A program made the position numbers and the translations under genes. This document shows positions 27,214-36,335 of a stretch of 64,000 nt of DNA, one piece after another. The notes below the pieces were generated by a model. That model worked only from the letters and a program-made list of their open reading frames with translations. It was not told the origin of the DNA and ran no database searches. The DNA is from Planctomycetales bacterium (GTDB lineage: Bacteria > Planctomycetota > Planctomycetia > Planctomycetales > Planctomycetaceae): positions 186,001-250,000 of the forward strand of contig JANQPT010000017.1 of assembly GCA_028285345.1 (NCBI GenBank). Direction: 5' to 3'. Every line of letters begins with the position of its first letter. Within the stretch, counting starts at the first letter, position 1.

Positions 27214-29571
27214 ATGATTGATCAAGACGGCTCGGCATCGCCCACACCTTCCTCATCACCGGTTCTCACCGGCCAGCGGGCGTCAAGAATTCTGTTCGTG
27301 TTGGTCGCCGCGGGAGGAGCCGCCGCGCTCTCCTGGGAGTTGCTGTGGCAGGTGCATGCCGCACTGGCACTGGGGGTCTCCGCGGCCGGGACAGCCGCAA
27401 CGCTCGCCGTATTGATGGGCGGGATGGCTGTCGGCGCAGTCGTGATCGGAGCCCGGTTGCGACGCGGCGGGGAATTCAATCCGCTGCGGATTTACGCCGG
27501 GCTGGAGCTGACAATCGGTCTCTCGGGCTTACTGTTGACGCCGTTGTTTGCGCTGCTGGAGCAAATCGACTCCGCACTCTATCAGAGTTGGCCGGGTGGC
27601 GCCGTTGTTTGGCATCTGATCGGGATTACCGCGATTCTCGGCCCGCCCGCCGTGGCCATGGGAGCCAGCGTGCCGGTCTTCGGTCTGCTGGCCCGGCGAT
27701 ATCAGATTTCCATCTCCGCTCTTTATTCATGGAATACGGCTGGTGCGGCCCTCGGTGTGCTGGGCGCAGCATTTTTGGTTTTGCCGGCGCTGGGGATGTT
27801 TCAATCCGGCATGCTGATTGCCGCAATCAACCTGACAATCGCCCTCGCCGCCTGGCGACTGCCATGTCCGCAAGAATCTCAAGATCAGCCGAGCGCGCGA
27901 TCCGCTCTGCCGACGCAGTCGAGTACTCTGGCTTTTCCCTTCGCTTGCTTCGTCGTCTTTGCAACCGGCTTCGCGACATTCGGATTGGAAGTGGCGTGGT
28001 TCCGCTCACTGCGTGCCGCCTATTTCAGTACGACTTATACGTTTGCGATTTTGCTGGCGGCTGTTTTGGTGCCGCTAGCACTGGCCGCGGCAAAGGTGAA
28101 TCAGCTTCGCGCGCGGGGGTGGCGACTGGGGACGGTGCTGACTGCGGCGGCGGTCGCGATCTTGCTCGCGACACCGGTCGTCGAACGGTTTGACTTCATT
28201 CGCAACTACTACGTCGTATCGATCGTACCCAGTTGGTTTGTACAAACGCTGTTGGTGATCGGCCCGGCGATCTTTCTGCTGGGACTGCCGTTGCCGTGGC
28301 TGCTCGATGAACAGACTCAGGCGAATTCCTGGGCGCGGCTTTATGCGGCGAATACCGCCGGCGCGATCTGCGGCTCGCTGGCCGCCGCGTGGGGGTTATT
28401 GCCGGCGCTGGGATTCGCCCGCACCGCCTGGCTGATAGGACTCATTGTGTTGGGCGGCGCGGTGCTGCTGTGCGCCCCGAAACGACGTTGGCAGGCGGCA
28501 GCTGCGGGCGTGTTCTCGCTAGCGATCGCTTTCGTGTTTGAATCGGGAGTTGGACGCGATCGAACGCTCGGTCCGCCCTCCGGATATCAGCTGATTTCAT
28601 TTGCGGAAACGCCCGACTCAACCGTATCCGTCGTCGAGCATAAGGGACGCCGGCACTTATTCATCGATGGTTTTTCTGCATCCGACGAGACGGGCGCGGC
28701 CAACTACATGGCCTGGATGGGGCGGCTGCCGATGCTGCTCCACGACGATCCACAGGATGCGCTGGTCATCTGCTTCGGCACCGGCCAGACAAGCCACGCG
28801 CTGCGCGAGGAACGACCTCAACAGCTCGACATCGTCGATTTGAACAGGGCGGTCTTCGAATTTGCGCCGCTATTTCCGACAAATCACGACGTACTCGATG
28901 ACCCCAGTACCCGGGCGATCGTGATGGATGGACGTGCCTGGCTACGCCGAACCAAACAACAGTATGACGTGATCACGCTGGAGCCGATGCCTCCCACGTT
29001 CGCGGGTGTCAACGCCTTGTATTCGCAAGAATTCTACGAATTGGCCGCTCGGAGGTTGCGAACCGGCGGAGTCATCGCGCAGTGGCTGCCGATCCATCTC
29101 GTCGATCGGCAACAGGCAGCGGCAATCTCGGCCGCGTTCCAAGCGGTCTTTCCCGATTCCATCCTCTGGTTGGATCCTGCCAGCCTGACGGGGATTCTGG
29201 TCGGCCGTCGATCCAGCGACGCGCCTCCGCTCGGATCCCAGTGGCCCGGGCTCGATCGCACGCGCCCCGGACGAACGCTCGATCCGGAATCTATCCGCGC
29301 GGCCGCATTGCTGGATGCGCAAGGACTCCGTGAGTTTGCCTCGCTAGGGCCGGCCGTCACCGACGACAATCAACTCTTGGCCTACAATTGGTCGATTCAG
29401 CCGGGGCTGGCCGAGTTTCATAGCCGTGCACAGGCGAACTTGGATCGAATCCATGCGATCGTAGAGAAACATCTCATCGGGCGGGGTGAGAACCTGACGT
29501 CGGCTGCGCCGCTTGACGCTAAAGGTGCACCGCCGCATTCACTTCGCCCGCGGGTCTTTACTGCTCGCTGA
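27214..29571 (+). CDS. Membrane protein with C-terminal spermidine-synthase-like domain
   Basis: A 785-residue fusion. The first ~455 residues contain about a dozen hydrophobic segments (starting ILFVLVAAGGAAALSWELLW), the form often annotated as fused MFS/spermidine synthase. The rest is a Rossmann methyltransferase-like domain similar to spermidine synthase (DALVICFGTGQTSHAL, LDIVDLNRAV, YDVITLEPMPPTFAGVNALYSQEFY). The glycine motif of active synthases, GGGDG, is replaced by FGTGQT, so aminopropyl transfer is doubtful. ATG 27214 has a GGTGG just upstream; the frame is open back to 27151. Its 3' end overlaps that of the convergent serine hydrolase by 14 bases. Function not established. Confidence 0.85.
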   Translation: MIDQDGSASPTPSSSPVLTGQRASRILFVLVAAGGAAALSWELLWQVHAALALGVSAAGTAATLAVLMGGMAVGAVVIGARLRRGGEFNPLRIYAGLELTIGLSGLLLTPLFALLEQIDSALYQSWPGGAVVWHLIGITAILGPPAVAMGASVPVFGLLARRYQISISALYSWNTAGAALGVLGAAFLVLPALGMFQSGMLIAAINLTIALAAWRLPCPQESQDQPSARSALPTQSSTLAFPFACFVVFATGFATFGLEVAWFRSLRAAYFSTTYTFAILLAAVLVPLALAAAKVNQLRARGWRLGTVLTAAAVAILLATPVVERFDFIRNYYVVSIVPSWFVQTLLVIGPAIFLLGLPLPWLLDEQTQANSWARLYAANTAGAICGSLAAAWGLLPALGFARTAWLIGLIVLGGAVLLCAPKRRWQAAAAGVFSLAIAFVFESGVGRDRTLGPPSGYQLISFAETPDSTVSVVEHKGRRHLFIDGFSASDETGAANYMAWMGRLPMLLHDDPQDALVICFGTGQTSHALREERPQQLDIVDLNRAVFEFAPLFPTNHDVLDDPSTRAIVMDGRAWLRRTKQQYDVITLEPMPPTFAGVNALYSQEFYELAARRLRTGGVIAQWLPIHLVDRQQAAAISAAFQAVFPDSILWLDPASLTGILVGRRSSDAPPLGSQWPGLDRTRPGRTLDPESIRAAALLDAQGLREFASLGPAVTDDNQLLAYNWSIQPGLAEFHSRAQANLDRIHAIVEKHLIGRGENLTSAAPLDAKGAPPHSLRPRVFTAR

Positions 29572-30760
29572 GCTGGCGCACGATTGCGCGAAACACGGCA
29601 ATGGTCTCCCGGTCGCGCTCGTCGAATCCCGGATCGACGCTGGTTTTGACGATGACGACGTGGTGACGCGGATTCGCGTACAGGTACTGACCCCAAATTC
29701 CGATGGCTGTGAATTCACCGTCGGTTCCGGCGGGGACCCACCATTGGTATTGGTAGCCGATGTCCCACCCCGGGCCGTAAAAATCCTTCAACCGCAGGTC
29801 GTCCCGGCCGGGGCGGGTCGACTCTTCGACCCACCGCTTAGATACAATTTGCCGGCCCTGCCAGCTTCCACCGTTGAGGTAGAGCCTGCCGAATTTTGCG
29901 TAGTCGCGCAGCGTCGCATTGAGCAAGACGAAGCCGATTTGGTTGCCGTAATTGTCGGTGCACCACGTCGCGTCGGACTCCATTCCCAGCGGCCGCCAGA
30001 TTTTCTCCTCCAGATACTCAGAGATCGACCGGCCCGTCGATTTCTCGACGACGGCGGCCAACACTTGTGTATCGATGCTGGCGTAATAGAACGCCTCTCC
30101 GGCCGGCCGCTTCCGCTTCAATCGGGACAAATACTGATTCAGCTTCTCTCCGCGACCCAGGTCGCAGAAGAGTTGATAGAAGTCGCAATCGGGATCGTCA
30201 TACTCTTCCGTGAAGCGGACTCCCGACGACATCTGCAGGACGTGCTTAATCGAGACTCCGTCATAAGCGGTCCCCTTAAGCTCAGGCAGATAGCGCGTCA
30301 CAGGTGCGTTTACGCTTTGGATGTGCCCTTCGTCGATGGCAATTCCTACGAGTGCCGAAACGAACGACTTAACGACCGACATCGACGTATTGCGGCTGTT
30401 TTTCGTGTTCCCCAGGTCGTATCGTTCAAAAACAATCTCGTCGTCCTTGACGACCAGCAAACCGGTCGTGGACGTTTGTTTCAGGAATTGAAAGATATTT
30501 TGCTGCCGGCCTGCAAACCGGTACGGAGCATCCCGCAAGCGAGGGGATTCGCGAAATTGGAAGACGCGAGTTCCACGTCGAACCCGCTTGACCGGAAAAA
30601 CACGCTCCGCGTGACGAAAGTTTTCAACGCGATCTTCAGCAGCCAGAAACTTCCGCAGGCCAGCGGCGTCGATCTTCGTTCGTTCGTCCGCGCGGGCGAA
30701 ATCGCCGCTGGGACTCCCCACGGCGGCGATGACCGTTAATAGGATTAGCTGCTGACGCAT
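29558..30760 (-). CDS. Serine hydrolase of the beta-lactamase / penicillin-binding-protein-like fold
   Basis: A 400-residue exported hydrolase with an N-terminal signal (QLILLTVIAAVGSPSGDFARA). Seen: the SxxK motif in TSMSVVKSFVSALVG near residue 130, the second motif Tyr in FYYASID near residue 226, and the family block GRSISEYLEEKIWRPLGME. The C-terminal GIWGQYLYANP region fits the class C/NylB-like group (6-aminohexanoate-dimer-hydrolase-like esterases). It lies 35 bases after speE on the same strand, so it may be read through with the polyamine genes; the functional link is unclear. Substrate unknown. Confidence 0.88.
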   Translation of the reverse strand: MRQQLILLTVIAAVGSPSGDFARADERTKIDAAGLRKFLAAEDRVENFRHAERVFPVKRVRRGTRVFQFRESPRLRDAPYRFAGRQQNIFQFLKQTSTTGLLVVKDDEIVFERYDLGNTKNSRNTSMSVVKSFVSALVGIAIDEGHIQSVNAPVTRYLPELKGTAYDGVSIKHVLQMSSGVRFTEEYDDPDCDFYQLFCDLGRGEKLNQYLSRLKRKRPAGEAFYYASIDTQVLAAVVEKSTGRSISEYLEEKIWRPLGMESDATWCTDNYGNQIGFVLLNATLRDYAKFGRLYLNGGSWQGRQIVSKRWVEESTRPGRDDLRLKDFYGPGWDIGYQYQWWVPAGTDGEFTAIGIWGQYLYANPRHHVVIVKTSVDPGFDERDRETIAVFRAIVRQLSEQ

Positions 30761-30795
30761 TTTGACGATCCGCTGACAAGTGATTCGCGTGCAGA

Positions 30796-32331
30796 TCAGC
30801 GAGTGACTCCCAACCGGTAGAGGCGATACAGGTTTGGCTGATAGAGCGAATTGACAGGAACGTCGATTTTGGAGACATCCCGGCCAAACACGCCCGACTT
30901 GGCAAACACTTCCGTCGTGAGAAACTGCGTGGGAACATCGATCGTAATATCGGTGGGAACTTCGCCGTCCAGCCCGGCGAGTGTAAAGCCCCAGGTTCCG
31001 AAGGTCGGGACGTGAACGTGGTAGCTGTAAGTATTAAAGCCCGCCTCCTGCAGCGTGCGGGCGATACACCAAAACACTTCGCGCGTAAAATAGGGCGAGG
31101 AACTTTGCGTCACCACGTAACCGCCGGGCGCCAGGACCCGCTTGACGAATTTGTAAAACTCGACCGAATACAGTTTGGCGAGCGCTTCGTTACGCGGATC
31201 CGGGAAGTCGATAATGATGCGGTCAAACTTTTTGTCCGACTCGCGGACGTAGGCAAACGCATCGAGATTATAGATCGTCACCCGGGGATCCTTGAGGCTG
31301 TCTTGGTTGAGCCGGCTGATCGGGGCAAAGTCGCGCGAGAGCGTCGTAATCCGCTCGTCGATGTCGACCAGATCGATCGACTCGACGTCGTCGTGCTTGA
31401 GAGCTTCGCGCACTGCCATTCCGTCGCCGCCACCAAGGATCAAGATTCGCGAACGTGGCCCGTCGATGGCGAGTACCGGGTGCACCAGGGCTTCGTGGTA
31501 GCGGTATTCTTCTTTCTCACAAAACTGGATGTGACCGTCCAGATACATCCGCAGTTTGCCGTCCACGTCATGTTTGGTGAGCACGATCCGCTGATAGGGC
31601 GTCTGCTCGGTGTAGATGATCGAATCGGCGAACAGTCTGCCTTCGGCATATGAACGAATCAGCGTTGAGCTGATTAACCCCGCCCAGAGAATCACCAATA
31701 CGGAGATAGCGGAAAGCCAGCAAGCCCAGCGCCAGCGGAGGCGGTTGCCGAAGACGAACAACGCGCAAAAACCGACGAACACATTGAGCAAGCCGATGGC
31801 GTATGATGAGCGGAACAATCCCAGGTAAGGCAACATCAGCAATGGAAACGCCACCGAACCGATCAAAGCGCCGAAATAGTCCAGCGAGAGCACGTGGGCG
31901 ATCGATTCCTTCAACGTTCCCGTTTTCGTCAGGATGCGGGTCAACAGCGGGATTTCAAACCCGACGAGCGTTCCGATCACGATGATCAATCCGTACATCA
32001 CCGGCTTATAGAGCGCGTAGTACGGAAACACCGCGAACAACAGGGTCGAAGAGATGCCCCCGATAAAGGCGACGCTCAATTCGACCGCGACGAATGCGCT
32101 GACGAGATCGGTCTGGACGAGTTTCGTCAGATACGACCCCAGCCCCATGGCAAACATGAACAGCCCGATCGTAATCGAGAACTGATACACGCTGTCGCCG
32201 AGGAGGTAGGACGAGACCGTGGCAATGATCAGTTCATAGGCGATCCCGCACAGCGCAATGACCAGCACGGACGCCATCAGCACGGCAAGTTGCCGCGAAC
32301 TGAGCGCCTCTGAGGGATCATTCGCGCTCAT
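30796..32331 (-). CDS. speE: Polyamine aminopropyltransferase (spermidine synthase) with N-terminal membrane domain
   Basis: A 511-residue membrane-bound spermidine synthase. Six or seven hydrophobic segments fill residues about 10-215, and the synthase domain follows: YQRIVLTKHDVDGKLRMYLDGHIQ, the decarboxylated-SAM site ILILGGGDGMAVREAL, the acidic LVDIDERI, then DRIIIDFPDPRNEALAKLYSVEFY with the catalytic aspartates. It would transfer the aminopropyl group from decarboxylated SAM to putrescine or a similar amine. The speD gene that makes this donor is three genes upstream on the same strand. ATG 32331, eight bases past the preceding stop codon, is preferred over an in-frame TTG at 32349. 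Confidence 0.92.
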   Translation of the reverse strand: MSANDPSEALSSRQLAVLMASVLVIALCGIAYELIIATVSSYLLGDSVYQFSITIGLFMFAMGLGSYLTKLVQTDLVSAFVAVELSVAFIGGISSTLLFAVFPYYALYKPVMYGLIIVIGTLVGFEIPLLTRILTKTGTLKESIAHVLSLDYFGALIGSVAFPLLMLPYLGLFRSSYAIGLLNVFVGFCALFVFGNRLRWRWACWLSAISVLVILWAGLISSTLIRSYAEGRLFADSIIYTEQTPYQRIVLTKHDVDGKLRMYLDGHIQFCEKEEYRYHEALVHPVLAIDGPRSRILILGGGDGMAVREALKHDDVESIDLVDIDERITTLSRDFAPISRLNQDSLKDPRVTIYNLDAFAYVRESDKKFDRIIIDFPDPRNEALAKLYSVEFYKFVKRVLAPGGYVVTQSSSPYFTREVFWCIARTLQEAGFNTYSYHVHVPTFGTWGFTLAGLDGEVPTDITIDVPTQFLTTEVFAKSGVFGRDVSKIDVPVNSLYQPNLYRLYRLGVTR

Positions 32332-32338
32332 CGATGAA

Positions 32339-33043
32339 TCACTTGCCAAAGCTGAAGCCGCGGGATCCGCCTTTCGTCCGGGCAGATGAAGTCTTCCTCA
32401 TGCGAGTCTTTGCCTGCGAGACCGCGGAACTGTGGTAGTTTTTGGGGCTCATCTTCATCGCGCTGAAGTTCGGCCTCGTGCGGGTGCCGGAGTAGTAGTT
32501 GTTCTGCCGGCTGAGCATGCTGCCAAGCATGTAACCCGTAAAGAATCCGCCGGGGCGATAGCGGTACGGCCGGTCGCGATGGTGGTTGCCGTCTTTGTCC
32601 GAGGCGACCAGCCGATTGCCTTCCTTGTCAACTTGAATCTCAAACAGCTCCTTCTCCTTTTGGCCTCCCGCTTCACCGTCAACCTTAACGAAGCCCGCGA
32701 TCGCGCCGTTGGTCTTGAACCGGACGCTGATCGGCTTATCAATCAGCTTAGCGTCGTTGAGCTGCTTGGCGAACTCCGTCAAGAACGCCTCTGTATTGGC
32801 CTTGCTCTCTTCGACTTCGGCCAGCTGATTGTTTTTGGCCGCGCCGCTATCGTCCTTGCCTTCGTCCTTTTTTTCGCCCGCGTCAGCGGTATTCGCCGGC
32901 AATGGTTCATTAAGAACCTTTTCAAAGATCTCGAGCACCTTGTTGAGATCGATGACGTAGACCTGCCCGGACGACTGCAGAGAACATCCGCTCACAAGTA
33001 CGAAAGATATTGCAAAGGCGCACAGCAGCAAATTCTTTTTCAT
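32339..33043 (-). CDS. Small lipoprotein of unknown function in the polyamine cluster
   Basis: A 234-residue putative lipoprotein; MKKNLLLCAFAISFVLVSGC carries a lipobox with Cys20. Residues about 45-75 are Asp/Glu/Lys-rich, then a folded-looking middle (about 80-145: FLTEFAKQLNDAKLIDKPISVRF and following) and a basic C-terminus with RPYRYRPGGFFTGYMLGSMLS followed by a Ser/Arg/Lys tail ending GFSFGK. ATG 33043 has GAGAGG at good spacing; the frame is open to 33124. It ends eight bases before speE, so the two are co-transcribed. No known domain recognised, and no clear tie to polyamines beyond position. Confidence 0.7.
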   Translation of the reverse strand: MKKNLLLCAFAISFVLVSGCSLQSSGQVYVIDLNKVLEIFEKVLNEPLPANTADAGEKKDEGKDDSGAAKNNQLAEVEESKANTEAFLTEFAKQLNDAKLIDKPISVRFKTNGAIAGFVKVDGEAGGQKEKELFEIQVDKEGNRLVASDKDGNHHRDRPYRYRPGGFFTGYMLGSMLSRQNNYYSGTRTRPNFSAMKMSPKNYHSSAVSQAKTRMRKTSSARTKGGSRGFSFGK

Positions 33044-33164
33044 GGGTTTCCTCTCCATATCGAAAACTTGAGCTTGTAAGGATGTTTCGCACGTCCTGTC
33101 CGTCAACCAACCACCGGCCGACAATCAATCTTGAACCTGCCGACCGAACATCGCCGCTTTGACG

Positions 33165-33971
33165 TTATGTCAGATCGTAACGCAGATGGACATCATCCAG
33201 GCCATCTTCGTAAAAGTCGCTCAGGCGACCCTCTTCAACGAATCCATTATTCCGAAAGAGACTGATCACTCGCGTCGCCTCCGCACAGGCGCCGGCGAAG
33301 ATGATCCGCCCCTCCCACTTCGCAACTTTTTTCACGTACTTCTGGATGTCCTCATCGGTTGAGCCCGCTCCCTCAGTGTACTCCCAATCGATCAAGTAGG
33401 CATCTTCCGTATCCGAAATCTCGTCGCAATCAACGATCACCCCCGCACGCTGATCGGGGGTGACGAATTGTTCGGAATTCTCCGGATCTTTGAGCCTCAA
33501 CCCGAGGACGATCAGTGACTCGTTTCGGTCGTAATACTCCAAGTGCTTCAATTCTTCAACGAAACCGGCACGCTGATACGCCTGTAGCGCGTCCTGATAA
33601 ATCGGTCCCCGCTCCGGGTCCACGTAATCACTCATGTTGACAAAAACCTTGCGCGCTTTCGACTCCCGCAGTCTGCCAAGCATGGTTTCGAGCATCACCG
33701 TTCCCAAGCCTCGGCCGCGATAGACTTCGTCGAGGTAGGTCCACGACAGCCAATAGGTCTCGTCCGTTCCCTCGGCATAGGCCGCCCCGGTTGTGCCCAC
33801 CACAGCACCCTGTGCTGTCATTACGAATTGATCGTCAAGGCTGTCCCGAAACGATTGCTGGGCCTGCTCGAAATCGTCCTCGTCATTCTGCGCAATGATA
33901 TCGAGCACCGCGCCCACATCTTGCGGCGACATCGGCCGAAAATCGATCCCGGTCGGCAGTTGCGGGCTCAT
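33165..33971 (-). CDS. GNAT acetyltransferase, probably two-domain, coupled to speD
   Basis: A 268-residue protein. The first ~155 residues are a GNAT N-acetyltransferase: DFRPMSPQDVGAVLDII at the start and the acetyl-CoA motif A in DEVYRGRGLGTVMLETML (about residues 81-98), followed by the YQRAGFVEEL strand. The second part (about 160-268) ends in TRVISLFRNNGFVEEGRLSDFY, which resembles the end of another GNAT domain without a clear CoA-binding loop. Its ATG overlaps the stop of speD by four bases, implying coupled translation. A polyamine or precursor as acetyl acceptor is a fair guess but only a guess. Confidence 0.82.
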   Translation of the reverse strand: MSPQLPTGIDFRPMSPQDVGAVLDIIAQNDEDDFEQAQQSFRDSLDDQFVMTAQGAVVGTTGAAYAEGTDETYWLSWTYLDEVYRGRGLGTVMLETMLGRLRESKARKVFVNMSDYVDPERGPIYQDALQAYQRAGFVEELKHLEYYDRNESLIVLGLRLKDPENSEQFVTPDQRAGVIVDCDEISDTEDAYLIDWEYTEGAGSTDEDIQKYVKKVAKWEGRIIFAGACAEATRVISLFRNNGFVEEGRLSDFYEDGLDDVHLRYDLT

Positions 33972-34393
33972 CGGTCCTCCGTCGACAACTGCAGATTCTG
34001 CACCGGCTGACTGTCCCGCGCGGAGGGCGGTGTTGCCATTTCCGCTGGTGGAGATTGTCCCCGCTGAATCTCTTGCACTTGGACGTGTGTCGGCTCAAAA
34101 AACCGACGCAAGACCGGCACCGCAGCCTGCGGGTCGACGCGCGTGCCGCAGGTGAAGACATCGGCCGCCAAATATCCGTGCTCCGGCCAACTGTGGACCG
34201 ACATGTGTGATTCGGCCAGCACCGCCACGCCGGTCACGCCCTGGGGGCTAAAGCTGTGCACGTGCAAATTGAGGATCGTCGCACCGGTCTCTTCAACGGC
34301 GGACGTGATCGATCGGCCGATCACATCGGGATCGTTGAGATGATCGTTGCATCCCCAAAACTCAATCAGCACGTGCCGCCCGAGTGGATTCAT
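33968..34393 (-). CDS. speD: S-adenosylmethionine decarboxylase proenzyme
   Basis: A 141-residue prokaryotic-type AdoMet decarboxylase, which makes decarboxylated SAM, the aminopropyl donor for spermidine. Seen: the self-cleavage site AESHMSVHSWPEHGYLAAD with the pyruvoyl-forming Ser62 after Glu61, the processing His67 and the catalytic Cys82 in VFTCG. The N-terminal GRHVLIEFWGC is typical. The last ~30 residues (QSPPAEMATPP...) extend past the usual end and look disordered. It is the first gene of the run speD, GNAT, lipoprotein, speE. Confidence 0.95.
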   Translation of the reverse strand: MNPLGRHVLIEFWGCNDHLNDPDVIGRSITSAVEETGATILNLHVHSFSPQGVTGVAVLAESHMSVHSWPEHGYLAADVFTCGTRVDPQAAVPVLRRFFEPTHVQVQEIQRGQSPPAEMATPPSARDSQPVQNLQLSTEDR

Positions 34394-34784
34394 TGTCGCT
34401 ACCGATCGCTGTGTGAGACTGACAATTCGTCTTCTCGATGTCCGCTTCCGGCGCTTTCACCGAACTTCACAACACCACTTCTAATCGCCGCGAGTGGTCA
34501 ACCCAGCAACATCGATCGACCGTCGGCATCTCCCCAGACAGAATTTCCCTGACTTGGAATCAGTATCCAAATCCCAGGCATCGTTTTGGTCGGCCGATTA
34601 TTTTGGATTCAGCGCAGCTGACCAGCTTCCACCGGAGAGGAGGACCGGCGGCAAGAAATACGAGTGCATCAAAGCGATTTGGTAAACATTTTGTTGAATT
34701 CGAATTCAATAGTCAAGCAGGACTGGAGTTGACTGAAGAGTCCCGCAGCAATCTGTCGACGACGCGGCTGGTCGTGCCCGGTCC
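34394..34784. other. Gene-free region between speD and the DUF1501 gene
   Basis: About 390 bases between the 3' end of the DUF1501 gene and the start of speD. It must contain the speD promoter. I see no convincing gene, tRNA or strong terminator hairpin. Confidence 0.5.
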
Positions 34785-36284
34785 TCACGCCAGGATGTCG
34801 TGCATCACGTGCCCGAAGTCGATATCGAGCCGCTTCCGCCCCGGGAAATGTAGACGACGGTTGTCCAGACCAAGTAGATGCAGGACCGTCGCATGCAAGT
34901 CGGTGACGTAGTGGCCCTCGCCCAGCGCGTGGTATCCCAGTTCGTCGGTTGCACCGTGGACGTATCCTTTTTTCAGGCCGGCGCCGGCCATCCAGATGGT
35001 GAACCCGTTGGGATGATGATCGCGGCCCGTTGTCCCGCCGGCCCGCTCTTCCAATCCGGGAGTGCGACCAAATTCGGTGCAGAACACGACCGTCACATCC
35101 TCCATCAGCCCACGCTGTTTCAGATCCTGAATCAGCCCCGCCACCGGCTTGTCGACCGTGCCGCACAAGCGGGTATGGTTCTCCTTCAGCTTTTGATGCG
35201 AATCCCAAACTCCGTAGGGCGAGGGAAAGACCTGCACAAAGCGGACGCCCCGTTCGGCCAGCCGACGTGCGGCGAGGAGTCGGCTCCCGGCGAGCTTCGT
35301 CGCCTTGTCGTTCATGCCGTACAGGTTCTGCGTCTCTTCGGTTTCGCTCGGGAAGTCAATCGCTTCAGGCACTGCCGCTTGCATCCGAAACGCCAACTCA
35401 TAGGAACGGATCCTTGCCGCCAGTTCCTGATCCTCGGGATATTCAACGGCAGCTAACTCGTTCAGCCGGTTGATCAAGTCGTACTCCGCGCGCTGCGACT
35501 TAAGACTCTGATTCTTCTGCCGCTTGCCGAAGGGCAACGGGTTTTGAGGATCGAGCGTCAGCGGAACGCCTGCGTGCTGCGGGCCCAAATACAGCGAGTC
35601 GATCGATAACCGCGTATCAGACCGCGTCGGGCCGCCCAAGACTGCAAATTTAGGCAGGTTCTCGTTGAGCGTGCCGAGGCCATAGTGTGCCCAGGCTCCG
35701 ATGCTCGGTTCCTGCGGATCGAGCCGATGCCGGCCGGTGTGAATCTGGTTTTCGGCGGCGTGATCGTTGTCGGTGGTCCACATGTTGCGGACAAAACAAA
35801 GGTCGTCGACGTGGTGAGCGAGGTGCGGCCACCAATCCGTCACTTCAATCCCCGCTTCGCCGTATTTCTTCCAGCCGACTTGCATCGGGTAAATGGTGGG
35901 ATAGACGTCCCGCACATTGATTTCTTCCGCCGACACGGAACGAAAACGCTTCTCATGCAGCGGCGAGTTAACGGGATTTTCAAACGGCGTGTCGTCGAAC
36001 GTTTTTCCGGCGTACTTGTTCAATGCCGGTTTGGGATCAAACGTTTCCAAGTGGCTGTATCCGCCCGAGAGGAAGATCCAGATCACCGATTTTGTCTTGG
36101 GCACGTGATGCGGAAGCGATGAGACTTTGCCCGCTCCTGCGTCCTCCGCCCGCACAACGCCGTCGTCCGCCAACAGAGAACCGAGCGCCAGCCCGGTGAA
36201 GCCCATGCCCAAATCGGAGAGAAACGTTCGTCGCGGAATCGAGCGGCAGTTGCAGGCCGAATCTGGATGACGCCGGTTGGACAT
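34785..36284 (-). CDS. DUF1501 domain-containing protein
   Basis: A 499-residue DUF1501 protein, a sulfatase/alkaline-phosphatase-like family greatly expanded in planctomycetes. Seen: the twin-arginine-type start region SIPRRTFLSDLGMGFTGLALGSLL, KSVIWIFLSGGYSHLETFDPKP, WWPHLAHHVDDLCFVRNMWT, GVRFVQVF, VFCTEFGRTPG and the C-terminal GRDHHPNGFTIWMAGAG with metal-type His/Asp residues. It is exported, probably folded before transport. It begins 51 bases after the DUF1549/DUF1553 gene upstream, the standard pairing of these families. The biochemical role of such pairs is not settled; polysaccharide breakdown is often suggested. Confidence 0.92.
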   Translation of the reverse strand: MSNRRHPDSACNCRSIPRRTFLSDLGMGFTGLALGSLLADDGVVRAEDAGAGKVSSLPHHVPKTKSVIWIFLSGGYSHLETFDPKPALNKYAGKTFDDTPFENPVNSPLHEKRFRSVSAEEINVRDVYPTIYPMQVGWKKYGEAGIEVTDWWPHLAHHVDDLCFVRNMWTTDNDHAAENQIHTGRHRLDPQEPSIGAWAHYGLGTLNENLPKFAVLGGPTRSDTRLSIDSLYLGPQHAGVPLTLDPQNPLPFGKRQKNQSLKSQRAEYDLINRLNELAAVEYPEDQELAARIRSYELAFRMQAAVPEAIDFPSETEETQNLYGMNDKATKLAGSRLLAARRLAERGVRFVQVFPSPYGVWDSHQKLKENHTRLCGTVDKPVAGLIQDLKQRGLMEDVTVVFCTEFGRTPGLEERAGGTTGRDHHPNGFTIWMAGAGLKKGYVHGATDELGYHALGEGHYVTDLHATVLHLLGLDNRRLHFPGRKRLDIDFGHVMHDILA

Positions 36285-36335
36285 GGTCCGTCGCTTCCTT
36301 CACATTACTGACTGATGCGGCTTTCGCCGCAACGT

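Noticed and set aside
27214..29571. Calling this gene speE
   Set aside because: It lacks GGGDG and there is a better speE at 30796-32331 in an operon with speD.
29513..30739. Open frame (408 residues) on the plus strand opposite the serine hydrolase
   Set aside because: The minus strand carries SxxK and the other hydrolase motifs and a signal peptide; the plus-strand product has none.
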